Positions 1 through 16,110 of a stretch of DNA of 64,000 nt are shown here, piece after piece; within the stretch, counting starts at the first letter, position 1; every line of letters begins with the position of its first letter. The notes under the pieces were generated by a model. That model saw only the letters and a program-made list of their open reading frames with translations, was not told the origin of the DNA and did not search any database. Origin of the DNA: Climacium dendroides (lineage: Eukaryota; Streptophyta; Bryopsida; Hypnales; Climaciaceae); NCBI GenBank assembly GCA_950106755.1, contig OX467091.1:18121538-18185537 (forward strand), read 5' to 3'. The translations under genes and the position numbers were made by a program.

Positions 1-2135
1 ATGAGCAGGGGATGTCAATAGGTTAGACGATGGTGAAGGTGAGGCAGGGGTGGGAGGAGTTGCAGTTGTGCCCTGCATCATCATTGCCAAAGGTCCAGTT
101 GGTTGAGACCCAGTTGTCCCAGCATTGTTTCCTTGATGCCCCCCTGTTGTTGGAGCACTCTTTTCAGCTTTTTCAGCGGCTCTCAGCAGAGTGGGCACAA
201 AAGAGTCCCATCGAACAACCACCAGCTTGACCAGTATTTGCAGAGCAGAAAGCAGAAAGTCCGACTGCAAACAATGGTTGCTGCATTGTACCAACAATGA
301 TGCTAGAACCGCCTCAGTCACAGCCCGCCCTTGTTCTTGATCCTGCACAACCAACATACGCGTCAATGTAATCTAGTTGCAATACTACTCCTCAAAGCAC
401 CCAGACGAGCTTCAAAAGTTTCAGGATTCCGCAGAACTTCCTTTAGTTCGTAATTAACACTGCTCGAAGTCAACCGATAATCATGAACGTGAGTTGTTTG
501 GCTCTGTGCCAACATGTATTCCAACAACATTCACTCACCGTAAACTGGGACTGTAACTGCAAAAAGTCGGACGAAAATTGTTCTTCTTTTGGAGCCTGCG
601 GTCTGCTTACAGCAGCCACCCTCTTTCGAACAGCCAATGATCTGCAATCTCAAATATCCAAGAATCAAAATGAGACTTCACGAGACTAAATTGCAGCAAA
701 GAAGGAACATACGCTCCAGACATGCGATAGAGGAGGACGTAAGAAGTGATTATAACAGGAGAAGAAGAGAACAGACGGTACACCCACAGAGGTTCTGCAC
801 CAAATGACGATATGGTGCGGAAGTAAGAAAGCTCCTTAACAACCATTGGAAAATAATATATCACGTGCAAACTTGGTGGCCCCATTAACTACTACCACCG
901 CGTCGGAAAGCGAGACTTACAGATTTTCTCTTCGATCACCTTTACCATTCAAGCTCCGCTGCAAAAAAACAATAGAGAGATAGATTATATAGCGAAGAAC
1001 TTGAATATTCATTTCAACAGAGTGCCAAAGGTTCGTATTTCAAGAGAGAAAACAAAATATCGAAGTTGTAGCTTTTGATTCCTCGGAGTTAATTTATACA
1101 ATTGACGGCATCGATAACCAGCTGCCATTAGAACGTTCATATATGCCATGGTGAATTCGCTCCACCTCCCAGCGTTCTGGTTTCTATAATGCTTGAGTTT
1201 ACAAATTTATATTCGGTAAGGTGAAACAAGGTGAATTGCAAAATAAAGAACTACCACTTGACGTCAGACATATGTACCAGTCTAGTACCTAGATCGCATG
1301 CCTTCGTACCGACTAGAAACACTAAGGGAACGCAGTTGATTGACTACAGCATTTTCGTAAAAAGCTCTAGTCTTAAACGAAAATTCAATCAGTTCAAATT
1401 CAGAAGCAAATGACAGGAAGCTCGCAGGCATACTCCTCATTCACTTTGCGAAGCTCTATGTCCTAATCCCACTGTTCCATTGGAATACTCCAGATGTGAC
1501 TTCTACAGCCCTTAACTATGCAGATTATTATTCAGAGAATCGTGCGTAACAAGGTGAATCTCAAAATAAAGAACTAGCACTTGACGTCAGACGTTGATCG
1601 CACACCTTCTTACTGGTTAGAAACTGGAAGCAAAAGTAGAAGATTGTCGACATCATTTTCGTAAATGCTCTATTCTTCAACGAGAATTCAATCAGACATC
1701 CAAGTCCATAATTGACAGGATGCCTGCAGGCATGTTCCCCATTCATATTGCGACACTCAATGTCCTAATACCTCTGTTCCTTACGCACACTCCAGATATT
1801 CCGTCACCAATGCATTACACAACACGATTCAGCCAGATAGTACGTTACCGCGATCCTCCCGTGCTGGTAAAGCACAATTGAAAAATAAAGGCCATTTCAT
1901 TTTTGCATAAAATACCAATTCTACACCTCTAATTCGTTCGCAATCTGGTCATCTCGACTATAGTACACAAGCTGCAACTTGAGGAATCAAAAAACTAACA
2001 AATTCCGACAGACGGCGACACAAGACAGGAATTAAAATTCGGAAGAAAGCTTACTCCCAAGTACAAGTTGAAGAGGTCTTGAACAGCAATGCGGAGGCTG
2101 TTCGTGGACTGCACACCTCCAGAGCTGACCTCCAT
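1..2135 (-). CDS. MED23: Mediator complex subunit 23 (MED23), N-terminal part, gene runs off left edge
   Basis: MED23 is a large tail-module subunit of the Mediator coactivator, acting in the nucleus between transcription factors and RNA polymerase II. Four exons can be joined: 2055-2135, 921-958, 539-641 and 1-342, giving 188 residues open to the window edge. The ATG at 2135 has an in-frame upstream TGA. Donors are GTAAGC, GTAAGT and GTGAGT; acceptors are TTTTTGCAG, GATTGCAG and TTGTGCAG, and phases agree at every junction. Landmarks that match my memory of the plant MED23 N-terminus are DLFNLYLGRS at the exon 1/2 joint, KRVAAVSRP, EEQFSSDFLQLQSQF, and then TEAVLASLLVQCSNH and RWDSFVPTLL. 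A Pro/Ser/Thr/Gly-rich stretch follows, as in other plants. Exon 2 is only 38 nt and exon 1 only 81 nt, so open-reading-frame scans miss them. The rest of this normally very long protein (over 1500 residues) lies beyond base 1. Identity is recalled, not searched. Confidence 0.86.
1227..1872. repeat. Tandem duplication (about 323 bp unit) inside MED23 intron 1
   Basis: Two diverged copies begin at 1227 (caaggtgaattgcaaaataa) and 1550 (caaggtgaatctcaaaataa). Both continue in parallel through cacttgacgtcagac, a tagaaac block, attttcgtaaa, a gaattcaatcag block, tgacagga, gcaggcat and atgtcctaat. A third, mostly decayed start is visible at 1873 (cacaattgaaaaataaag), exactly one period on. The repeat lies wholly within the first intron of MED23 (959-2054). 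Confidence 0.8.
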
Positions 2136-2764
2136 GCCGGACGCGGTCGAGCTTCAAAGGGAAACAACGGCAAGGCAGGCCATGGACGAGAAATCTAGCG
2201 TGGAAAGTCGATGGTTGCAAGAAACAGAGCTCAAAACCCTAATAGCCTAGACTAGAAAACTGCTCCTTAGACAATCCGTATACAAAACTATAATACAGAC
2301 ATATTTACCGGTCCCGGTATGTGGCGGTGCCGTTAAGGGTGGACGAGTAGGGTGCCCGGTGCCGTCAAGTTTTCACCTCTGTCACTGCATAAAATCAACT
2401 GCGGAAGTGTGCTACTAAGCAATGTACGGGGAGTACCGGCATTTAGTTACGAGCTAGCCGGTTGATTTTGAGAATTTCCGAATGGATTTCAAAATCTTCG
2501 AAAAAAACCCGATCATTTAAGAGGAAAATCAGAGAATATTCTCTATTTTATAAAGGTCTAGCCGAGAGAATGCTTCAAGCAACCGTTTGGTTTCAGAAAA
2601 TGTAGGATTTTAGCTGGTTAAACTAAAAATCTCCCCGGACTGTGCTACTAAGGTAAACTAGCCCATTACGGACAAAGCCCATTGTGGGCTAAACTATGAT
2701 AGTGGTGTACAGTCAAGTCCAGTTCATTTACGAACAACCTGTTTGAACCATATACATTTCCTTG
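2136..2764. promoter_or_regulatory. MED23 upstream region (5' UTR and promoter, minus strand)
   Basis: This is the sequence upstream of the MED23 ATG, moderately GC-rich near the gene and turning AT-rich after about 2450. It has no convincing open frame. It should hold the 5' UTR and promoter, but I could not fix a TATA box or transcription start. Confidence 0.4.
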
Positions 2765-3530
2765 CATAGCATGGAAGAGATTTAGAATTTTTTATCTTGC
2801 ATTATTTACACTCAATTTTCACACAATCCCACTCAAGCCTACCAATTTTTCAGCTTAAAAAAAAACATAATTTCATTTTTGGTGAATTTTTGAAGTCAAT
2901 TTCATGGTTTTACATAATATTTTATTGAAAATAATTGGTGATGAATTCTTTTAATTTGATTGCATAAATATGTAGGAAACATCTATATGCACATTTTTCA
3001 TATTAAATAACACCCCATTAAATAACAAAATTATAAGCTCCTAGTAAGGGCTCAATTGAGGCATCACATGACCAAACTTTGTGAAATAGATATCTCTATA
3101 TTTTGAATTACACCTTGGCAAAGTAATTGTACCATCGTGCTCAAATATACCAAATTAATTACCACATGAGTGGCAAATAGAAAAATCAAATTTAACAAAG
3201 AAATATCTATTCTTACAACATTTGAATATTGTCATCCTAATACTTAAAATTCTATAGAAGGAATTGTAAAACTTTTTTGGAGAACTTGTCTAGGGTAAGA
3301 TGTGCATATAGATGCTCCCTACATATATCCACAATCAAACTTTAAAAATTCACCACCAATTGCTTGCAATAAAATATCTTGTAAAACCATGAAAATTAGC
3401 TTTAAAAATTCACCAAAAATGGAGATTTGGTTTTTTGAAGTTGAAATTTTGTAGGCTTGGGTGCAATTGCGTAAGGATGCAATGATAACTATCTTTTCCA
3501 AAATCTATCAATTATACTCTACATTGTAAA
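2765..3530. repeat. Long foldback element, arms about 230 bp
   Basis: The left arm (about 2770-3003) and right arm (about 3300-3525) are inverted copies. Left-arm ttggtgaatttttgaag, atggttttaca and atctatatgcacat reappear reversed as aaaaattcaccaa, tgtaaaaccat and atgtgcatatagat. About 300 bp of unrelated AT-rich DNA separates the arms. There is no coding capacity, and I could not identify a target-site duplication. It is a MITE or foldback-type element or an inverted duplication. Confidence 0.65.
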
Positions 3531-4543
3531 AGAAAATTTGAATGGCTCAAATAAGCAGTTCATAAAATAATGAACTAAACCTGACTATACATTTCAAAAC
3601 TTGAATGTACATCATCACTACAATTTTGCCTACAATGTGGCCTCCATTTTGTTTGTAATGGGGCAATTTAACTAATCTACGATGACAGTTAGATTCAGTA
3701 GTAGATAATTAATTTTTGTTAAAAAATGTCTTGTAATTGGTGTAGAGTATTATGGACCTCTCAAATCTGACATGGAAATTCAATCTTCACAAATAACATT
3801 TTGAGCTAGTTTGTTTTAAATCCCCTAGTTATTTGGAAGGAAGGTAAAATGCCTTCATAGATACCTTAGGAAGAGGGTATTAAGATCAATTGCATTTGGT
3901 CTATTCATTTTATGATTGATTGGGGGACCATTTTGCATGCCACAAAAGGCAATAAGGTATAAGTACCTATTTTCAACGGCATCCATGATGGCTTAATAGG
4001 ATGACTTGTTGTCGACAACAATTGAATGTTCTATTTATTGAAAAAGATTCTTTGTTTATACTTTATCATTCACTCATCCCTCTTTCGTCCTTGTTTAGGG
4101 AGAAGTGTCAAAGCTAATTGTAATAGGTGAGCCTATGAGACTAGAATGGGTTTGAATGAAAAATTGACATTTATATAGAATAAAATATTCATTCTTGAGA
4201 AAAAAAATTGTTTATTTTCTTTGCATTCTTCTTCATCCTTATATTTGCACACATTAAACTCAATTTCTCATTGAATTTCCCAAATTCTAAAAGATGAAAT
4301 GCTTAAATGAGTACCTCTACCATGGAACCCCTAATAAGGTCAAGAATGTTTTCAAAATACTTTTTTTTTTATCAAAATTAACATTTGTGTATGATACATG
4401 GATTATCTTTGTGATGCTCATTTACTAGAGTTACATTTTTTAAGTCAATACAACTAAAATATTACTAAGGTGCACTAATTTTTTTAATTCTTATTACGAC
4501 ATGAATTTTTCAAAAAAAATATTATAAAATCATATTGTTATCA

Positions 4544-4586
<43 letters not shown>

Positions 4587-5147
4587 CCAAAAGACTATGA
4601 ACATAGTAGACCAACTTAGCTTCGAAGATCATCTTTCTTGAGGTCATTTGAAAGTGTATCTCAATGAAAAGATTGTAAATGAAAAGTACATCTTCAACGT
4701 TATTCAAGTGGTAAAATATTAATGAATCTTTTATTATCCTAGCAATTCCCCACTTTTTTTAGTTGTCATATGCTTGAAGGGTTGAAAACTTTGCATGAAA
4801 CCCTTCATCATCTATTTTTGTAGAATATTCAAAGCTCTCTAAAAAAATTCTAAAGTCAAGGCACATATGAAAGACAATTCCACATTGACCTTCAATTAGT
4901 CTAGAATTAGTAAAAAATGAGTTTTAAATATAAAAATGTATTACTCAAAACTTATTGTAGAACTACATGCATCTTTGAAAGAACTCTTTTTGAACATGTT
5001 ATACAATTTGATTTAGAATATTTTTCAACATTTAAATTTTAGTTCATCAATTTCAAAAAATCTTAAAATTTAAATTTTGGGATATTAAGTTTAACTTGCT
5101 CTCAGAGGCAATGAGAGTAATGTTCTAACTTTGTTACCATAGAGTCT
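3531..5147. other. AT-rich spacer with a 40-bp poly-A tract
   Basis: No gene is supported. The only distinctive feature is an uninterrupted run of about 40 A at 4545-4584. It could be a retroposon tail or slippage-prone DNA; no retroposon body is recognised beside it. Confidence 0.6.
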
Positions 5148-5622
5148 TCCTTCCAACAATTGTCACTTGCCTAAAAGTCATTTATATTTTTTGTTTATAG
5201 TCAATCATGGGACTTTGGATGAATAAATTCTTCTTACATGCAAACGGTTAATAAAATAGGTAGAATTCCTTTCAACAATGGTCACTAGCTTAAAAGTCAC
5301 TTGTACTTCCTCTTTAGAGTCAATTATGGGAATTTAGATGAATAAATTCTTCTTACATGCCAATGGTTAATATAATAATTGGAGTTCCTTCCAACAATGA
5401 TCACTAGCTTAAAAGTCACTTGTATTTTTTTTAAAGTCAATTATGAGACTTTAGATGAATAAACTTCTCTTACATGCCAATGATTAATATAATAATTGCA
5501 GTTTCTTCCAACAACGGTCACTAGCCTAAAAGTCACTCATATATTATCTTTAGAATCAATCATGGGACTTTAAATGAATAAACTTATCTTACATGCCAAG
5601 AGTTAATAAAATAGTTGGAGTT
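5148..5622. repeat. Minisatellite: four tandem copies of a 117-119 bp unit
   Basis: Unit starts are at about 5149, 5268, 5387 and 5504, each marked by a cttccaacaa-type block followed by gtcact, aaaagtcact and then a gggacttt-like block, gatgaataaa, cttacatgcc and a ttaata tail. The copies are clearly homologous but diverged, with small indels. Spacing is too long and units too similar throughout for a CRISPR-like array. Confidence 0.85.
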
Positions 5623-7054
5623 TTTCTAGTTGTATAGATTTTTGGGTCAAGTATAATTAGGAATGTGGGATTTAGTTATATTATAAACAATGATATTTTC
5701 ACATTCTTCTTTATTGATTCGACAGTTTACCTTGAATGCTTATTGAATGGATTATTAAAACTATGCATTAATGGTTTCAACCTTAAAATATCATCATTTG
5801 TTTTTAAAAAATATAGAGACATACATGCATTTGTGTAGCCAATTGCACAAATAAAAAGGACTTGATATGTGATGATGTTAGCAAAATGTAAGCACACTTG
5901 AACAATTATACAAAAATGAAAAATACTAAGGTTGTTGATGTTTTTTAGAATGAAATTAGAAAGAATGATCATAAAGAAGTTTTTAGTGGAACCACTTTCA
6001 ATAGATTACTATGATGTATGTGTTTTATTATTATTTTGTTACAATGTTGTATATTAGTCTAAGATCACTAAAGCCAAAATAATTACGCTAAATAGATCTC
6101 TCAAATTTTCAATGTTGTTTTTATCCATAAAACATTTTAGAATATTTGAATACTATAGATTTTGAAAATGTTTATAGGAAAATAATAAAATATTCAAATG
6201 CCTTTGTAAATTGGACACTACAATGCTAAAGATGAACAAAAACAAAACAAAAATGTTTTGACATCCAATTTGGAATTAATTCAAAAATTGAATTCTAAAT
6301 TGAATTTCTATTGAGTTTAGTATTAAACTAAATAGAAATCACATGATTTTACATGATTTTACAAGCTAAATAACAATGACATATGACTTCAAAGAAAATA
6401 AATACTCTATAGATGTGAGATGGAATAGATTTAATTGACTAAGTGAAATAAATGAATAAATATATTTTAATACAAGCTCAACCGCTTTTAATTGTAATGC
6501 AACAAATAGAATTACTATTTGCATTAGTAACAAAAAATCAAGTGTCTTGGTTTCTCAACAATTTGCATATTAAAGATTTTTAAAACTCTTATTTGTAAAT
6601 ATTCTATTGTTCAAAGGGGTCAAAGTATGTTTCATCTCAAAATAATGCCAATTTTTTCATTCCATTGCAAAAGTAGCATGGCTTCAAAAATGACTTCAAA
6701 AAATATTGAGTAAAATAAAAATATTAAATTTTTTGGGGTTTCTAACTTTATTGAAAATTACTAATTGTTTTTTATGGTAGATTCAATTGTAATTATGTGA
6801 TGTATAGGTCATAAGTTTGTAAGTTTTATTCAAAAACCATCATTAAATTATTATTCTAAATTAAAACTTTATACATATCTTTCACATAATTTGCCAAAAA
6901 TTTGGACCCTCCTTGAATGGATTTTGTGCCTGATACCATCCATTCTCTCCAAACACCTACTACAAAATATGAAATTCAAAGATGGTTTTCTACTCTCCAA
7001 GAACAATCAATTTATCTTCAAGAAGTCTTCTAAGTTACTTCTATTATTTGACTA
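5623..7054. other. AT-rich spacer, nothing recognised
   Basis: Short open frames here have no start context, no splice partners and no recognisable protein features. I see no RNA gene or repeat boundary. Confidence 0.5.
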
Positions 7055-7318
7055 AGGTAGGTACACTCAAAATGCACCCTACTTGAAACAACCATCATCA
7101 CTTTGTGTACATCTCCAAAATCGATATGTACATATGTTGAAGAATCAATTTTCAAACATCTACCCCAAACAACTTTGGCCCTTTGTAATTTTTGTGCACA
7201 ATATCTAAATGTTGTGCTATTTGGTGCATTGGAACTTCCTTTCACTTGGCAATAAGAGAATAATTATAAAAATTGGACTAGTAATTAGGTAGAAAGTGGC
7301 GTTTTTGGAGATGCCCAC
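7055..7318 (+). mobile_element. Diverged copy of the 280-bp TA-flanked MITE family
   Basis: Starts after TA with AGGTAGGTACACTCAAAA. It contains the family blocks tgtacatctccaaaatc, tggtgcattggaac, tcctttcacttgg and tctaat/ctagtaat. The right end (atgcccactt) is decayed. It matches the better-preserved copy at 41817-42097 in the same orientation. Confidence 0.7.
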
Positions 7319-8130
7319 TTCATTATGAAGATGAATTATTTAATGATCCAGCTATCACCAATTCACCACCATCATTTATAGATTTGGCTAAAATTTGCTC
7401 CATTGTTTCATTTAGCTACTAAATGTACATTAGAAAAAATCCATGAAAAAATCAGATTTGGGCCAATTTGCAACTTCCTCCACATTGGAATTCGCATCTA
7501 TTTATTAGTCAATTTTGAGTTATAGTACTCCCAATAATCCTTTACAACTTGCAAAATCCTTCCTTTTCTATATTTTTTTTTTATACTACTCATTTTCAAG
7601 GTAGCCAAAATTGATGTCTATCCATCCATTAAGTTTGGCTATTTGTTTTTTGTTTGTTTGTTTATTTGCTTGTTACAATAAGATCTCTTAAACTATGCAT
7701 CCTCCGATTGCATTCTTGGTACGATTGCATTCTTGGTACTATTGGAAAGCCCTCAATGTGAAGGGGTGCATGGGCTTTGTTTTGTGACATTTGAATCTAT
7801 GGCAAAAAAATATTAAAATATTAAAATAATTTTATGAATTAATAAATTAGAAAATTAATTTTATTTTTCTTTTGATTGTGGCAGCGGCACAGGGCACACT
7901 AAATTCCATAAACTAGGTACTGTAGCATGTTGCGCACTAAATTCCATAAATTTATCAAATGGAACGCCCAATGCCAGGGCACCACGTGGCTTTGTGGGCT
8001 TGGTTGCCCCGAATTTAAAAAAATAGAGGAGCAAAGCACGAACCCGCGGGTGGCGTTTCCAGGAAGCACCACGTGGTGACGCTGTGGTCGCTGCGTGAGA
8101 GTTTCCTCATCATTCGTTCAAGTGCGTCCC
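7319..8130. other. Spacer containing a dispersed repeat (7640-7900)
   Basis: About 7640-7900 is a diverged copy of 58262-58545. Shared blocks are ccatccattaagtt, runs of gtttgttt, ttggtactattggaaagc, aggggtgcat and ttcttttga with tgtggca. From 7900 GC content rises towards the LACS promoter. No coding sequence is seen. Confidence 0.6.
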
Positions 8131-10273
8131 CAAATCCGGACCCTCAATGCGCAGCTTCGAGGCTCTCATAAGCAAGCTCCACCACGCTCCGTCCCTTGCT
8201 GCTCGCAGTAGTGTTCCATCTTACCGGCAATCATCTCTCGCTTCGTATGCGTGTACGTTTCGCTTCCCCCATTGCTGTTTTTTCGTGACTTTTTTGGATT
8301 GAATTGGAGCTCGAATTTGCCAAATTCCGCTTGAATTTCCGGCCGCGCGAGTGTGTCTGCTTCCCCGGGGCGTGTTTCTTGCTAATCTTGAGGTGAGAAG
8401 GAATACATTTTGAATATTGGCTTTCGGAAGTTGCTTTGGACTGCTCGGGTAGGGTTTTGGTGATTCTTTGTATTGGATTCGGATGTCGGATGTCGGATGT
8501 CGGAGGTTTCCCTTCTCCCTTGTTTGCCTTTCGAGTCTTCGCTCCCTCCCTATCTCGATTCGGCTGCATTGAATTGATTTGAATTGAATTGGAGGTCAAA
8601 TTTGGTCCGGACGCACACCGATTATGATTCCAGCTCTGTTGAGTCCCCGCAGCGTGTTTCTTGCTAATTTTGTGGTGAGAGGGGATACATTTTGAATATT
8701 CGCTCCGGGACGGTACTTTTGGACGACTCGGTCACTCGGGGTAGGGTTTGGTGATTCTTTGTGGTGCATTTGGATGTCGGATGCCGGATGTCGGAGGTTT
8801 TCCATTCTCCCGTGTTTGCATTTCGTGCCTTCGCCCCGTCCCTGTCTGGCTTCTGCTGCATTGAATTGGAGCTCAAATCTGCCGAATTCAGATTGAAATT
8901 TCGGCTGCGTGAGTGTGCCTGCTTCCTCGGGGCGTGTTTCCTGCGATGCTTGTGGTGGGAGGGGATAGATTTTGAATATTCGCTTTTGGACGGTGCTTTG
9001 GACGGCTCCGACAGGGTTTGGTGATTCTTTACGGTGTATTTGGATGTCGATTGTTTTATTTTGGGAGTCAGGGTTTGTTGATTCATTTACTTCTCGTGTT
9101 CGGGTTTCTTGTTTGCGTGAATGCTAGGTCATTGACGAGAGCTGCATAAAACCTTCGTGAATGGTAGAGTGTATAGTATAGTATCGTATCTGGAATTGTC
9201 GAATTGTTTCTGGTTTCTTCTATCGATATTATCGATTTAGGTTAAATTACTCTTATGATGAATTTTGAGTTGTCAATTTCATCTCCTTAATCTGCTGATT
9301 ATGATTTTGGTTTGGTTATTGATGTGGCCTCGGCGAAACCTTCGTGGAAGGAAGGTTGTATATTTTAGTGGAAAGTGCATCTGAGGAACTTCTTGTTTTT
9401 TGGATCGAAATAAGTTCAATTGCCGATATGATGAATTAAATTTGGGATTCCTTTGTAGCCCGCTGAGTGGGCTCGGACACTTGATTGTTGAGATTGTTTG
9501 TACCTGAAATTTGTTATTTCTTGATTCTTAGGGTATATTTTTGTAGTTGTTGATGAGGAAAGTCTGAAGAGGTTGTTGGTAACATGTTTTAGGGACGAGT
9601 TTTCTGTTGTTGTCATGCCGGTCTCTTCTTTTGGGGCAGCCCTGTGCAGAATTACTTGGAATGGCTCGATGAATGCAAGGCAAGGAACAACAGATTTTAA
9701 GAAAGGATTGAAATAACTATTTAAAGATTTTCACGAAGTGTAGAGCCGGAACCTGCTTCATTCAGCACCGATCTACTGTTTGCAATGAAAAACCCACATA
9801 TTTTACGTGAGTATAAAAGTTTTGAAGATTGAGTTTAAACTATTTAATACCGTCAAACACTGTGGTGCAGGACTGAGCAGATAGAAGTGCGTCTCCAGGT
9901 CTTGAATGTTGGTTACACCTCTGTTTGGTTTGATTTATGGTTAATTGAAGGATCCATGTTGAGATTATGAAAAAACAGAATGAGTGGGAAGATCCTGCTA
10001 TTGCATCGATTGTATTTGACTTCTACATGAGATTAGTACATTGGCTTTGGTCCTATTTTGAGAATTCGTTTTATTTGTCTTCTACTGATGGTCTTCAGAA
10101 CATACTACATCTGTTGGTCGCAAGCATTTCGGCGTGTTTTGTCGTTTGCAGGCCACTGTAACTTGGTAGCTTTCACTGACGTTGTCGCAATGTCGCAATG
10201 GTTCTTGCAGTTTTAGGTCCTGCCTGTACGGTAGTTATATCAAGGCGATTGCTGCTTGGAACACCTCACTCAA
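8131..10273 (+). promoter_or_regulatory. LACS promoter and 5' leader with a probable leader intron
   Basis: GC rises sharply at about 8000-8400, as expected at the start of a transcript. A strong acceptor (ttcttgcag) ends at 10210, 63 bases before the LACS ATG, which suggests a leader intron. The best donor is GAG|GTGAGA at 8392; related sites in the repeat copies at about 8675 and 8953 could act as alternatives. The leader intron would be about 1.8 kb. The splice choice is inferred; only cDNA could fix it. Confidence 0.5.
8301..9049. repeat. Tandem repeat, three diverged copies of about 280 bp, in the LACS leader
   Basis: Copies start at 8301, 8586 and 8863, each opening gaattggag(c/g)tc. 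They share the blocks gcgtgtttc(t/c)tgc, ggtgagagg, attttgaatattcgct, gggtttggtgattcttt, tttggatgtcgga and catttcg-like pyrimidine runs. The third copy is cut short after tggatgtcg. Each copy carries a donor-like GGTGAGA/GGTGGGA, so the repeat appears to have multiplied an exon-intron border. Confidence 0.85.
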
Positions 10274-15061
<4,788 letters not shown>

Positions 15062-15560
15062 ACGATTGCAGATGACCAAGGTGCTTCACCTTTGTCAGAA
15101 CTTGGAGCTGTTACGTGTAGAAATGTGTCCAAAGTTGTGGAACGTGGTGTGATCTTCCCATTTGGCCAATTAATTACGGTGTTGCTGGATGCAACTCATA
15201 GTGTTTAGTGTTTGTTTATACCCACATCACTCCTTCCAAGTTAGGTTTGAGCAGGATTGCTTTTGCATTTACTGTAGTATATGACATATAGATATGTACG
15301 TACTTCCACACGGGTAGATTCTTGTAGCGGATAATTAAGCTTTCGGCTAACTGATGTGAAAGCACCGCTGCTGGGACATGTATGGCTACTTTTTGGACTG
15401 CGTTATGCAGACGACTGTCACATGGAATGACCAAGTGATTTTGTGGACTTGGTATGGACATCCGATGGATCATCTCTATTTTATATTGCACATTTGATCT
15501 CTGCCGTGAAGCGAATATCGATCTCAATTTCATGTTGCAACACAGATTTTGTATTGCTAC
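15062..15560 (+). other. LACS 3' UTR and downstream flank
   Basis: Sequence of gene-like composition after the TGA at 15059-15061. No other frame is supported. The poly-A site was not located; homology to the dispersed MITE family begins at about 15560. Confidence 0.5.
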
Positions 15561-16110
15561 CGAAGCTAAATTTTTATATTTTTTTGTTGGAAAGTGACAA
15601 CGCACCAAAGAATGTGACATTTTGGATATTGTACGCGAAAAGTTATGAAGAGTCAAAGTCACGGTTTTTTATTTCATTTACTTTAGGCAGTGCAGAAAGC
15701 GATAATTACTAGAAGGATGAAGCTTTTTTTATCCAAGTTCAAAATATTTTTTGGTCTCAGGCTTCCCTCCTTGGCGTGCCTGGGTCCCGCTTGGCTGACT
15801 TCGCTGTGAAGATCGGTCGCTGCTTAGTCAAATTATTTGAAAAACTCAAAAGTTTTGCCGGGGACTTTGTCTCTTGGTTTGATGTACTGTTCACTTTATC
15901 AATGGAAATTGGCCATTTGTTAAAAAAAAGACATTTTTTTAGTACATGCTGAAATTGACTCTTCCACATATGTACATTTGATTTTGGAGATGTATACATA
16001 GTGATGATGGTAGTTATATGTACATTTGATTTTGGAGATGTATACATAGTGATGATGGTAGTTATAGACAAGGTGCAATTTAAAAGGTGCCCACTTTGGT
16101 ATACAAAGAG
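15560..16110 (-). mobile_element. Broken copy of the 280-bp MITE family with an internal 48-bp duplication
   Basis: In reverse orientation this carries ttgttggaaagtga, caccaaagaatgtgacat, ttttggagatgta and ggtgcccacttt. About 200 bp of unrelated sequence (about 15760-15920) splits it. A perfect 48-bp tandem duplication begins at 15969 and again at 16017 (tatgtacatttgattttgga...). The outer left end is missing. Confidence 0.65.

Noticed and set aside
30..300. Plus-strand frames at the left edge
   Set aside because: Shadow of the MED23 exon on the minus strand.
607..885. 92-codon minus-strand frame
   Set aside because: It spans the MED23 exon 3 region in the wrong frame and contains no family resemblance; the MED23 frame explains the conserved part.
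5148..5622. CRISPR array
   Set aside because: Units are diverged throughout with no identical repeats separated by unique spacers, and the genome is eukaryotic.
8231..9086. Minus-strand open frames of 69-140 codons across the LACS leader repeats
   Set aside because: They are reverse-strand readings of the tandem repeat; the proteins are Ser/Lys/Thr-rich, repeat with the DNA unit and resemble no family.
15216..15662. 148-codon minus-strand frame downstream of LACS
   Set aside because: Overlaps the LACS 3' UTR and a MITE fragment; no domain or splice context.
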